From the NCBI GenBank assembly GCA_040756085.1, contig JBFMAE010000183.1, forward strand, positions 1 through 26,772: DNA of 26,772 bases, given 5' to 3'. The translations under genes were made by a program, and so were the position numbers. A model generated the notes under the pieces. It had not been told where the DNA came from, searched no databases, and was given only the letters and a program-made list of their open reading frames with translations. Source of the DNA: JBFMAE01 sp040756085. Its GTDB lineage: Bacteria; Desulfobacterota; BSN033; UBA1163. Shown here in pieces: positions 1 to 6,659 of this stretch. How positions within the stretch are numbered: position 1 is the first letter of the stretch; every line of letters begins with the position of its first letter.

Positions 1-46
1 CAAGCCCAATTTCATCAAACCAAAGAATATAAGGTTTATTCCCCAT
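1..46 (-). CDS. ppsA: Probable phosphoenolpyruvate synthase, N-terminal 15 codons only (runs off the left edge)
   Basis: Reading the minus strand, an AGGAGAGGG ribosome site sits just before an ATG at 46-44. The 15 residues visible before the window ends are MGNKPYILWFDEIGL. The YxLWFDEIG opening is typical of the first strand of PEP synthases, where it precedes the GGKNASLGEM motif that would lie outside this window. PEP synthase converts pyruvate and ATP to PEP, AMP and phosphate in the cytoplasm. Its neighbour, divergently placed, is ppdK, which does the pyrophosphate-linked version of the same step, so the context fits. Only 15 residues are seen, so another pyruvate/PEP-family dikinase is possible. 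Confidence 0.55.
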   Translation of the reverse strand, partial: MGNKPYILWFDEIGL

Positions 47-111
47 ACCCTCTCCTTTGAGATCTTCTTTTATAATAACTCAAATCTATCCGAACCCAAC
101 TGCCTTGTCAA

Positions 112-205
112 TCCCGTTAGATAGATAGAATAATTCATATCCCCTTGTTCGAAATCCCCGGATTAACCTTACACGTTAAAATCATTAAAAACCTATCTAA
201 CGGGA
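112..205. repeat. MITE-like element 1: 94 bp, 13-bp terminal inverted repeats, TCAA target duplication
   Basis: The left end TCCCGTTAGATAG (112-124) is repeated exactly in inverse at the right end (193-205). TCAA flanks both sides directly (108-111 and 206-209), as a 4-bp target-site duplication would. The 68-bp interior has no coding capacity. The same end sequence and the same boundary position recur at 15307-15396, which argues for a family of non-autonomous elements and against a chance hairpin. No transposase is present in the window. Confidence 0.6.
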
Positions 206-336
206 TCAACCCCGTCGCCGAATGGGAATGGACTTTTTATCTATTGGGGATGATATCTAATTTGGAAAAGATAAATTTATTTAAATATTAACTTCACATA
301 ACAACGGGGGCAAGGGCGATTTTAGCGATGAAAGAA

Positions 337-366
337 TTGGAGATTGATTTTCTAATAAATTATAAT
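337..366 (+). promoter_or_regulatory. Candidate sigma70-type promoter of ppdK
   Basis: A perfect -10 box TATAAT (361-366) lies 18 bp after TTGGAG (337-342), a weaker -35 box. The -10 ends 37 bp before the ppdK ATG, and an AAAGGA ribosome site precedes that start. The whole stretch 207-403 is very AT-rich, so other promoter choices exist. Confidence 0.4.
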
Positions 367-403
367 TATGATAAATATTTTATGATAAAGAGAAAGGAAA
401 GCC

Positions 404-3232
404 ATGAAAAATCCGAAATATGTCTATCTCTTTGAAGAGGCAGATGGTAAGAATAAAAAACTCTTCGGTGGAAAGGGAGCAGGCCTGGCCGAAATGACCC
501 ATATGGGTCTTCCTGTCCCGCCCGGATTTATTGTCACCACCGAGGCCTGTCTCCAGTACTATGAGAACAAAAAAAAGGTTCCCAAAGGACTGATGGAAGA
601 AGTGCAAGTAAATCTGAAGAAGGTTGAAGAGAAAACGGGAAAGGTGTTTGGCAGTTCCCAGAATCCTCTTTTCTTCTCCGTCCGATCGGGCGCAGCCCTC
701 TCCATGCCTGGGATGATGGATACCATCCTGAATCTAGGGTTGAACGACGAAACAATTGAGGGGTTGATCCAGATCACCTCCGATGGAAGGTTCGCTTACG
801 ACGCCTATCGGCGATTTACTCAACTCTTCGGGAAAATTGCCCTGGGGGTGGATGAACAGGGGTTTGATCAAATTCTTAACAAGATAAAAGAAAGATTGGG
901 AGTCATTGAAGATACCGATCTCGATACAGATTCCCTTAAGGATATCTGTGAACAATATCTGGGATTGATTAAGAAGAAGACTGGGGCTCCTTTCCCGGGA
1001 GATCCGATGGTTCAAATGAAACTTGCTATTGAAGCGGTCTTCAGATCCTGGATGGGAAAGAGGGCAGCGGATTACCGTAAAGAATTCAGGATCACACCTG
1101 AAATGGCCAATGGAACAGCTGTCAATGTCTGTACAATGGTCTTTGGAAACATGGGTTTTGACTCTGCGACAGGCGTGGCATTCACACGAGATCCTGGCAC
1201 CGGAGAGAATGTCCTCTATGGTGAGTATCTGGTCAATGCTCAGGGGGAGGATGTGGTCGCGGGAATCCGGACACCCAAACCGATCCAAGAGATGAAGAAG
1301 GAGATGCCAAAAATCTATCGAGAATTGGAACGGGTGAGAAGAATTCTGGAAGAACATTTTCGTGAAGTTCAGGACTTCGAATTCACTGTGGAGAAGGAAA
1401 TACTCTATATCCTCCAGACCCGAAATGGAAAGATGAATGCCCAGGCAATCGTCCGGACCTCCAAGGAGATGACCGCTGAAAAGCTGATCACGAAAGAAAA
1501 GGCCGTCCTGAGATTGAAACCTTATGAGTTGGAACAACTCCTCCACAAACGGATCGACCCTAACTTTAAGGGAAAACCGATTGCCGTCGGCCTTCCTGCC
1601 TCCCCAGGGGCAGCCTCTGGAAAAGCGATCTTCGATGCCGATGAGGCTGAAAGGGTAGGGAAATTGGGTCACAAAGTGATATTGGTTCGGGAGGAGACAA
1701 AACCCGAAGATATCCACGGTTTCTTCGCCTCCCAAGGAATTTTGACAAGCCGTGGCGGAAAGACCTCTCATGCGGCCGTGGTGGCGAGGGGCATGGGTAA
1801 GCCCTGCGTTTCAGGAACGGAACAACTCCACATCGATCCAAAGACAAGGGAGGCAACGATCGGGAACATTCATATCAGAGAAGGAGATTTTATCACCATC
1901 GACGGTTCCAGAGGAGAGGTCTTTCTGGGAGAGGTCCCAACAGTCGATCCAGAAATCAGCAAGGATCTTCTCACGCTATTGAGCTGGGCTGATGAGATCA
2001 GAACGATGGGGGTACGAGCCAATGCCGATACCCCGGAAACGGCGATCAAGGCTAGGCAGATGGGAGCAGAGGGAATTGGCCTCTGTCGAACAGAGAGGAT
2101 GTTCAATGCCGTGGACCGGCTCCCCATTGTCCGGGAAATGATTCTTGCAGGGTCGAAGGAAAAGCGAGCAGAGGCCATTGCAAAACTTCTCCCGGTGCAG
2201 AAGAACGATTTCAAGGAGATCTTCAGAGCAATGGCTGGGCTGCCGGTGACCGTCCGTCTCCTCGATCCACCGCTCCATGAATTTCTCCCATCGGCCGAAG
2301 AACTGGCTTCAGAACTCAGAAAACTGGAAGAAATGGAGCGAGCCTTTTCCTCGATGGAAAACATCTCTGAGGCAATGAAGTTTCTGGATCCCGCTTTCCG
2401 GGAATCCCTGAAACCCCTCGAACATATGGTTGTAGATATCGCCGAGATCAAAGAGAAAAAACTCGATAAAAAATTGATCCGGAAACAGAAGGAGACATTC
2501 AGAAAAGTGAAGGAGATGATGGAGGTCAACCCCATGCTAGGGCACCGGGGGGTGAGGCTTGGAATCACCTATCCGGAGATCTACAGGATGCAGATCCAGG
2601 CAATTCTCGAGGCCGCAGCCGAGTTGATCAAAGGAGGTGTAGATGTTCAACCTGAAATCATGGTTCCCCAGGTTTGCACTGCACAGGAGTTAAAGTGGGT
2701 TTACCAGCTCGTCAAAAGGATCCAAAAGGAAGTCGAACAGGAATACGGGATCAAGATTCAATTGAAATTTGGAACAATGATCGAAGTGGTCAGGGCGTGC
2801 ATGAGGGCGGGGAGATTGGCGGAGGTGGCAGATTTCTTTTCCTTCGGAACCAACGACCTCACCCAGGCCACCTTTTCCTTCTCAAGAGAGGATGCGGAAA
2901 ATAAATTTCTTCCCCTTTATAATGAGCGAAAGATCCTCCAGGATAACCCTTTTGAAGTCCTGGATGTAAAAGGAGTAGGCAGGTTAATGATGATCACCAT
3001 TGAATGGGGGAGAAGGACAAAACATGACCTGAAGATTGGCATCTGCGGGGAGCATGGGGGCCATCCAGAATCAGTCGAATTCAGTCATAGCATCGGGCTC
3101 TCCTATGTGAGCTGTTCTGTTCCACGGCTCCCCATTGCACGTCTGGCAGCCGCCCACGCCAAATTAAAAGAGAAGGAAAGAAAACCTCCCGAAAAATATG
3201 ATCCAGACGAAGCCTTCAGTATCTTTTTTTAA
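404..3232 (+). CDS. ppdK: Pyruvate, phosphate dikinase
   Basis: This cytoplasmic enzyme interconverts pyruvate, ATP and phosphate with PEP, AMP and pyrophosphate, linking glycolysis and gluconeogenesis. The N-terminal nucleotide-binding domain has GGKGAGL near residue 22. The central swivelling domain has the phosphohistidine loop GGKTSHAAVVARGMGKPCVSG, with His456. The C-terminal PEP/pyruvate barrel has NPMLGHRGVRLGI and the catalytic Cys881 in GICGEHGGHP. At 942 residues it is longer than the usual 870-900. The stretch between LHEFLP (about residue 624) and NPMLGHRG (about 710) is some 40 residues longer than I expect and rich in Lys and Glu, probably an added helical segment. The ATG at 404 follows AAAGGA at good spacing. 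It stands alone, divergent from a probable ppsA. Confidence 0.96.
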   Translation: MKNPKYVYLFEEADGKNKKLFGGKGAGLAEMTHMGLPVPPGFIVTTEACLQYYENKKKVPKGLMEEVQVNLKKVEEKTGKVFGSSQNPLFFSVRSGAALSMPGMMDTILNLGLNDETIEGLIQITSDGRFAYDAYRRFTQLFGKIALGVDEQGFDQILNKIKERLGVIEDTDLDTDSLKDICEQYLGLIKKKTGAPFPGDPMVQMKLAIEAVFRSWMGKRAADYRKEFRITPEMANGTAVNVCTMVFGNMGFDSATGVAFTRDPGTGENVLYGEYLVNAQGEDVVAGIRTPKPIQEMKKEMPKIYRELERVRRILEEHFREVQDFEFTVEKEILYILQTRNGKMNAQAIVRTSKEMTAEKLITKEKAVLRLKPYELEQLLHKRIDPNFKGKPIAVGLPASPGAASGKAIFDADEAERVGKLGHKVILVREETKPEDIHGFFASQGILTSRGGKTSHAAVVARGMGKPCVSGTEQLHIDPKTREATIGNIHIREGDFITIDGSRGEVFLGEVPTVDPEISKDLLTLLSWADEIRTMGVRANADTPETAIKARQMGAEGIGLCRTERMFNAVDRLPIVREMILAGSKEKRAEAIAKLLPVQKNDFKEIFRAMAGLPVTVRLLDPPLHEFLPSAEELASELRKLEEMERAFSSMENISEAMKFLDPAFRESLKPLEHMVVDIAEIKEKKLDKKLIRKQKETFRKVKEMMEVNPMLGHRGVRLGITYPEIYRMQIQAILEAAAELIKGGVDVQPEIMVPQVCTAQELKWVYQLVKRIQKEVEQEYGIKIQLKFGTMIEVVRACMRAGRLAEVADFFSFGTNDLTQATFSFSREDAENKFLPLYNERKILQDNPFEVLDVKGVGRLMMITIEWGRRTKHDLKIGICGEHGGHPESVEFSHSIGLSYVSCSVPRLPIARLAAAHAKLKEKERKPPEKYDPDEAFSIFF

Positions 3233-3432
3233 ATCAAAAGGGAATTACGTTGAAAATAAAAGTCGTTGGTTTGGAGGGCTAAGGCTAAGATGCCAGTTTT
3301 GTCAATGGGTTAGGTCATTGGTTTTAATGATTTCACTTTACCCATTCACTTTGCCTAGACCGGCTTCCTAACCCTTACCTTAACCTAAAAATTTTCATGT
3401 TTTGAGGGTGTGGCCTTTAGGCCATGACTAAT
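3233..3432. repeat. Intergenic region with imperfect inverted repeats
   Basis: The 200 bp after ppdK hold no gene. AATGGGT (3304-3310) is inverted as ACCCATT (3340-3346), with a nested TCATT/AATGA hairpin, inside a longer, looser symmetry of GGCTAAGG-like and CCTTAACC-like words. TGGCCTTTAGGCCA (3411-3424) is a compact hairpin without a T-run. This may be a decayed foldback repeat. No convincing terminator is visible. Confidence 0.35.
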
Positions 3433-3467
3433 TTATTTGGAAAGGAAGGTGCTGCGTCCTAAAATGC

Positions 3468-4218
3468 CTACATTCCAATTGAAAGCACTTCCCTGTCTTT
3501 TAATCTCACATAGCCACGGTGGGTAATTCGAATGTGAGGAATGGCGGATGTTCCAAGGGTATCGATGGTGAGGATAGGCTTTTCCCATTTCACTCCATTC
3601 TCTCTTAGTGAGTCTTCGAGTTGTATGATCTCTTCTCTTATCGTCTCCATCGGTTTGAGTGACAGCAGGCCACAGAGGGGAGCAGAAAATTCTGAAACGA
3701 CATTTTGGATCCTTTAACAGGGGAAGGATTTCTTCATTGGATGGCGCATTGATCTCTTCCGAAGGAGTGAGGCCACACAGAGGGGCAAGGGTGTAATAGA
3801 ATCTGATCGGCTGTCCCTCTAGCCCTTTCACGATATATTCGATCCCGTCTTTCCCAACAATCGTTCCAAGCTCTATAGTCTCCATAACAACTGTGGTGAC
3901 ACCACTGGGAATCACATGCTTTACAAATTCTTCTATCCCTGACCTGCTCAGATGAGTATGACCCTCGATCAGACCAGGAAGAAGAACCATACCTTTTACA
4001 TCGATCACTAACGTCTTATCGTCTCTTAAGGGATGATGATCAGGACCGACATAGGCGATCATCTCGTTCTTGATCCAGATCGATTGACCGCTGAGAAATT
4101 CTCTGGTGAAGACATTGAAGAGAGTACCATTAGTAATGACAGTATCAGGAGGAGTATGACCTAAAGCTACTTCACTGAGTATATTTCTTTTCTCTATATC
4201 GTTCATGCAGTGTTTCAT
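3468..4218 (-). pseudogene. ade: Adenine deaminase (amidohydrolase) pseudogene: internal deletion with out-of-frame fusion of both ends
   Basis: Adenine deaminase turns adenine into hypoxanthine. The first 180 or so residues are normal for the family: strand PDTVITNGTLFNVFT, then VLLPGLIEGHTHLSRSG with the metal-binding HTH, and IPSGVTTVV. After NEEILPLLKDPK, near 3690-3710, the reading frame loses similarity. In another minus-strand frame the family's C-terminus follows at once: APLCGLLSLKPMETIREEI, then PILTIDTLGTSAIPHIRITHRG, ending at 3468. The family is usually about 570 residues, so roughly 1 kb of the middle, with most catalytic residues, is missing and the two ends are out of frame. 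It cannot make active enzyme. It lies beside a xanthine dehydrogenase relic, so a purine-degradation locus seems to have decayed here. Start could also be the Met at 4206. Confidence 0.75.
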
Positions 4219-4269
4219 AACAAAGACATAAGCATCCTGTCAAATGTCTGGATAAAGAATGGGCGGTGA

Positions 4270-4386
4270 AGCACCTTTCGCCTCATCGAAGTCGATTACG
4301 AACCCTCACCTTCGATATTCGATCCTGGAGAAGCGATGAAACCTGGAGCGCCGGATATCCATGAACCTTTTGTGTCTCACCTGTAA
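4270..4386 (+). pseudogene. Relic of a xanthine dehydrogenase-family molybdopterin subunit
   Basis: This stretch lies between stop codons and has no start. It translates to a piece with RLIEVDYE, then IFDPGEAMKPGAPDIHE. The intact large subunit downstream (6660-9026) has LIRVDYEELPAVFDPEEAMKPEAPEIH at residues 120-145 or so, sharing VDYE, FDP, EAMKP, AP and IH in register. The DNA differs widely from that gene, so it is a separate homologue, not a recent copy. Upstream the frame is broken by TGA at 4267, and GGT GAA GCA in a neighbouring frame may continue the family pattern. Downstream, similarity ends before TAA at 4384. Only about 39 codons survive. Confidence 0.6.
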
Positions 4387-4418
4387 AACCCATCTTTGGT
4401 CAAGCTATATGTGTATTC

Positions 4419-4433
4419 CCGAATTAAATTCGG
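4419..4433. promoter_or_regulatory. Palindrome O1, probable TetR operator
   Basis: CCGAATTAAATTCGG is a perfect inverted repeat of 7+1+7. The same core CGAATTAAATTCG recurs at 4560-4572 immediately in front of the tetR gene. Size and symmetry suit a TetR dimer. Binding is inferred. Confidence 0.5.
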
Positions 4434-4516
4434 AGAGAGTCTATCGGCCGCCTATACACAAACTGAAATTAAAAATTCTTAAGTTTCGATATGTTAAACA
4501 TTCGCCAAAAAAAGTG

Positions 4517-4544
4517 TTGACAAAATAACGTGAAGGTATATTAT
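4517..4544 (+). promoter_or_regulatory. Sigma70 promoter of the TetR gene
   Basis: A consensus -35 TTGACA (4517-4522) is followed after 16 bp by TATTAT (4539-4544). Transcription would start near 4551, about 50 bp before the ATG and just upstream of palindrome O2, so a repressor bound there would block initiation. Confidence 0.65.
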
Positions 4545-4559
4545 CCGAGAAAGGTTTTT

Positions 4560-4572
4560 CGAATTAAATTCG
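4560..4572. promoter_or_regulatory. Palindrome O2, probable TetR autoregulatory operator
   Basis: CGAATTAAATTCG, perfect 6+1+6, sits about 10 bp after the expected transcription start and 28 bp before the start codon. It is identical to the core of O1 (centres 140 bp apart). This placement is typical of autorepression. Confidence 0.55.
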
Positions 4573-4600
4573 TATCTTTACTTATTCATTCCTTATCCGT

Positions 4601-5227
4601 ATGAAAAGAAAGACGAATCTTATTCAAAACACAATTACAAACCGAGAGCCTGAGAGAAAGAGACAAATATTGACCTCTGCCATTAAGATCTTTGGAGAAA
4701 AAGGTTTCCAAAATGCTACGATTGCCGAGATCGCCAAAGATGCTGGTATTGGGGATGCCACAATCTATGAATATTTTAGAAACAAAGAAGATCTTTTACT
4801 AGCAATCCCTGTTGAGATCACCAAAGAACTCATTCCACAAATCAATGACCATATGATGGGTATCAAAGGTTCTTTCAACAAACTGCGAAAATTTATCTGG
4901 TGGTGGCTTAACTTCGTTGAAAAAAATCCCGGATACGGAACCATTGTCCTATTAGAGATAAAGACAAATAAGTCTTATGCATCCACGGAGGCTTATCAAG
5001 CGGCTAGAAACTTTTATCAAATCGTGCTCGACATAATCAAAGAAGGTCAAGAAGAAGGAATAATTAAGAAGGAGATTAATATTTATTTGGCCCGCAGTCT
5101 CTGCGTTGGAGTGATGGAACATATCATCATTCGCTGGCTCTTGAAGGACAGAAAATATTCACTCACCCAATATGCTGATGAGTTGGCAGATCTTTTGATC
5201 GATTCCTTTAAAAAAACCGGTGTGTGA
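4601..5227 (+). CDS. TetR/AcrR-family transcriptional regulator
   Basis: A 208-residue cytoplasmic DNA-binding protein. Residues about 20-65 form the TetR helix-turn-helix: RQILTSAIKIFGEKGF, then TIAEIAKDAGIGDATIYEYF, then NKEDLL. The remaining helical part is the ligand-binding and dimer domain, too variable to give a ligand. It has its own promoter and two palindromes upstream, so it probably represses itself. It is followed after 100 bp by the molybdenum hydroxylase operon in the same direction, the obvious candidate target. TetR proteins beside CoA-ligase genes often sense acyl-CoA esters; that is inference. No good ribosome site precedes the ATG at 4601, so the start is the least certain point. 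Confidence 0.9.
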   Translation: MKRKTNLIQNTITNREPERKRQILTSAIKIFGEKGFQNATIAEIAKDAGIGDATIYEYFRNKEDLLLAIPVEITKELIPQINDHMMGIKGSFNKLRKFIWWWLNFVEKNPGYGTIVLLEIKTNKSYASTEAYQAARNFYQIVLDIIKEGQEEGIIKKEINIYLARSLCVGVMEHIIIRWLLKDRKYSLTQYADELADLLIDSFKKTGV

Positions 5228-5258
5228 CGTTTCGGAAAAAAAGGTTGGTTATTTCTCG

Positions 5259-5286
5259 TTGAAAAGGAACCTGTCTTTCTTATGTT
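5259..5286 (+). promoter_or_regulatory. Candidate promoter of the molybdenum hydroxylase operon
   Basis: TTGAAA (5259-5264), 16 bp, TATGTT (5281-5286). The expected transcription start falls in the palindrome TTTTAG-CCT-CTAAAA (5294-5308), which could be an operator differing from the TetR palindromes, or a short RNA hairpin. Only sequence resemblance supports this. Confidence 0.35.
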
Positions 5287-5327
5287 AGGGCTGTTTTAGC
5301 CTCTAAAATTAAGATTGGAGAAGCAGA

Positions 5328-6191
5328 TTGCGCATACCCAAATTTGAATATTTCCGCCCCCAATCGATGGAGGATGGTTGTTCTCTCCTCTATCGCCATA
5401 AGGCAGAAGCAAAGATCTTAGCCGGGGGGACTGATCTCTTCGTCAAAATGAAGAAAAAAGAGATTCTTCCCAGGGTGGTTATCAGTCTGAAGGGGATCCA
5501 GAAATTAGACGGGATCGAATGGGATGATAGAGAGGGTCTAAAAATTGGCCCCCTCGTCTCCCATGAGGCTCTTGTCAATCATCCGATCGTCAGAGAAAAG
5601 TTCGATTTTCTCTCTGAAGCCTGTTTTAAGATCGGAACCCGTCAGGTGAGAAACATGGGAACCCTGGTGGGCAACCTCTGTAATGCCTCCCCCTCCTCAG
5701 ATGCCTCTGCCCCTTTATTAGTTTTGGAAACAAAATTGAAGTTAGTTCACCTTTACGGTGAAAGGACCATCCCTCTTGAAGAATTTTTTATCGGACCTTT
5801 CCAAACCATTCTCGATCCTCAAGAAATCGTGGCAGAGGTTCAGATCCCTAATCCTCCACTCTTCTCTGCCGGTTCTTATCAATACATCCATAAAGCCTCC
5901 TCCGTTGGAGAAAGTCTGGTCGGAGCTGCTGTGTTTCTCACGATGGATCCAAAAGACTCTACTTGTCAGGAGGCAAGGATTAGTCTTTCCTCTGTTGCTC
6001 CAACCCCCATCAGGGCGAAGGCTGCGGAAAGGATGTTGAAGGGAAAAAGATTGGAAGAGAAGATCATAAGGGAAGCGGCTCAAGCGGCCTCGGATGAAAC
6101 CCAGCCTCGCTCCAGGCCTTGGTATCGACGGGAGATGAGCAGGGTATTGGTGGAACGTGCAATCCTTCAAGCGATGGAGAAAATCAGATGA
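5328..6191 (+). CDS. Molybdenum hydroxylase FAD-binding subunit (CoxM/XdhB type)
   Basis: This 287-residue subunit carries the FAD that passes electrons from the 2Fe-2S clusters to an acceptor. Evidence: AGGTDLFVKMK near residue 32 (FAD pyrophosphate loop), TRQVRNMGTLVGNLCNASP near 103 (second FAD loop), and a C-terminal CO-dehydrogenase flavoprotein domain with SLSSVAPTPIRAKAAE. The start is TTG at 5328, with GGAG 7 bp upstream. The length leaves no room for the 4-Cys insertion that carries the extra 4Fe-4S cluster in 4-hydroxybenzoyl-CoA reductase HcrB, so reductive dehydroxylation of that exact type is less likely. Gene order FAD, 2Fe-2S, Mo matches coxMSL. Its stop overlaps the next start by ATGA. 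Confidence 0.92.
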   Translation: MRIPKFEYFRPQSMEDGCSLLYRHKAEAKILAGGTDLFVKMKKKEILPRVVISLKGIQKLDGIEWDDREGLKIGPLVSHEALVNHPIVREKFDFLSEACFKIGTRQVRNMGTLVGNLCNASPSSDASAPLLVLETKLKLVHLYGERTIPLEEFFIGPFQTILDPQEIVAEVQIPNPPLFSAGSYQYIHKASSVGESLVGAAVFLTMDPKDSTCQEARISLSSVAPTPIRAKAAERMLKGKRLEEKIIREAAQAASDETQPRSRPWYRREMSRVLVERAILQAMEKIR

Positions 6192-6658
6192 AAAAGGGAT
6201 TGATCGAGTTAAAAATTAATGACGAATTTTACGAATTGGCCGTGGAACCTCAAAGAACACTCTTGGAAGTGTTGAGGGAGGATTTAGGTCTCACAGGAGC
6301 AAAGGAGGCTTGTGGCACAGGAGAATGCGGTGCCTGTACCGTCTTAATTGACGGCAAACCCATCCTTTCCTGCTTGACGTTGGCGATCGAACTCCAGGGA
6401 AAAGAGATTACCACCATCGAAGGCCTCGCTAAGGCCGGTGAACTCCATCCTTTACAGAAGACTTTCATTCAGTACGGAGCTATTCAGTGCGGCTATTGTA
6501 CGTCAGGGATGATCCTCAATGCAAAATCTATTCTCGATGAAAATCCAAAACCCTCAAGAGATGAGATCTTAAAAGGATTGGAGGGTAACCTTTGTCGATG
6601 CACAGGCTACAATAAAATCCTGGAAGCCGTCATGGCAGCCTCAACAGGAGAGGATTGA
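6188..6658 (+). CDS. Molybdenum hydroxylase 2Fe-2S subunit (CoxS/XdhC-like small subunit)
   Basis: A 156-residue electron-transfer subunit with two 2Fe-2S clusters. The N-terminal plant-ferredoxin domain has its ligands in EACGTGECGACTVLIDGKP followed by LSC. The C-terminal helical domain has QCGYCTSGM and GNLCRCTGY, the C-x2-C and C-x-C pair of the second cluster. All eight Cys are present. The ATG at 6188 overlaps the stop of the FAD subunit by 4 bp. An upstream in-frame start at 6119 exists but lies inside the FAD gene and precedes the normal domain start. The large subunit begins 1 bp after this stop, so the three are one translationally linked operon. Confidence 0.95.
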   Translation: MKKGLIELKINDEFYELAVEPQRTLLEVLREDLGLTGAKEACGTGECGACTVLIDGKPILSCLTLAIELQGKEITTIEGLAKAGELHPLQKTFIQYGAIQCGYCTSGMILNAKSILDENPKPSRDEILKGLEGNLCRCTGYNKILEAVMAASTGED

Positions 6659-6659
6659 T

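Noticed and set aside
734..1771. 345-codon minus-strand frame inside ppdK
   Set aside because: It is the shadow of a well-supported gene, with no recognisable domain.
3411..3424. Intrinsic terminator of ppdK
   Set aside because: TGGCCTTTAGGCCA is a short hairpin with no following T-run and lies 180 bp after the stop.
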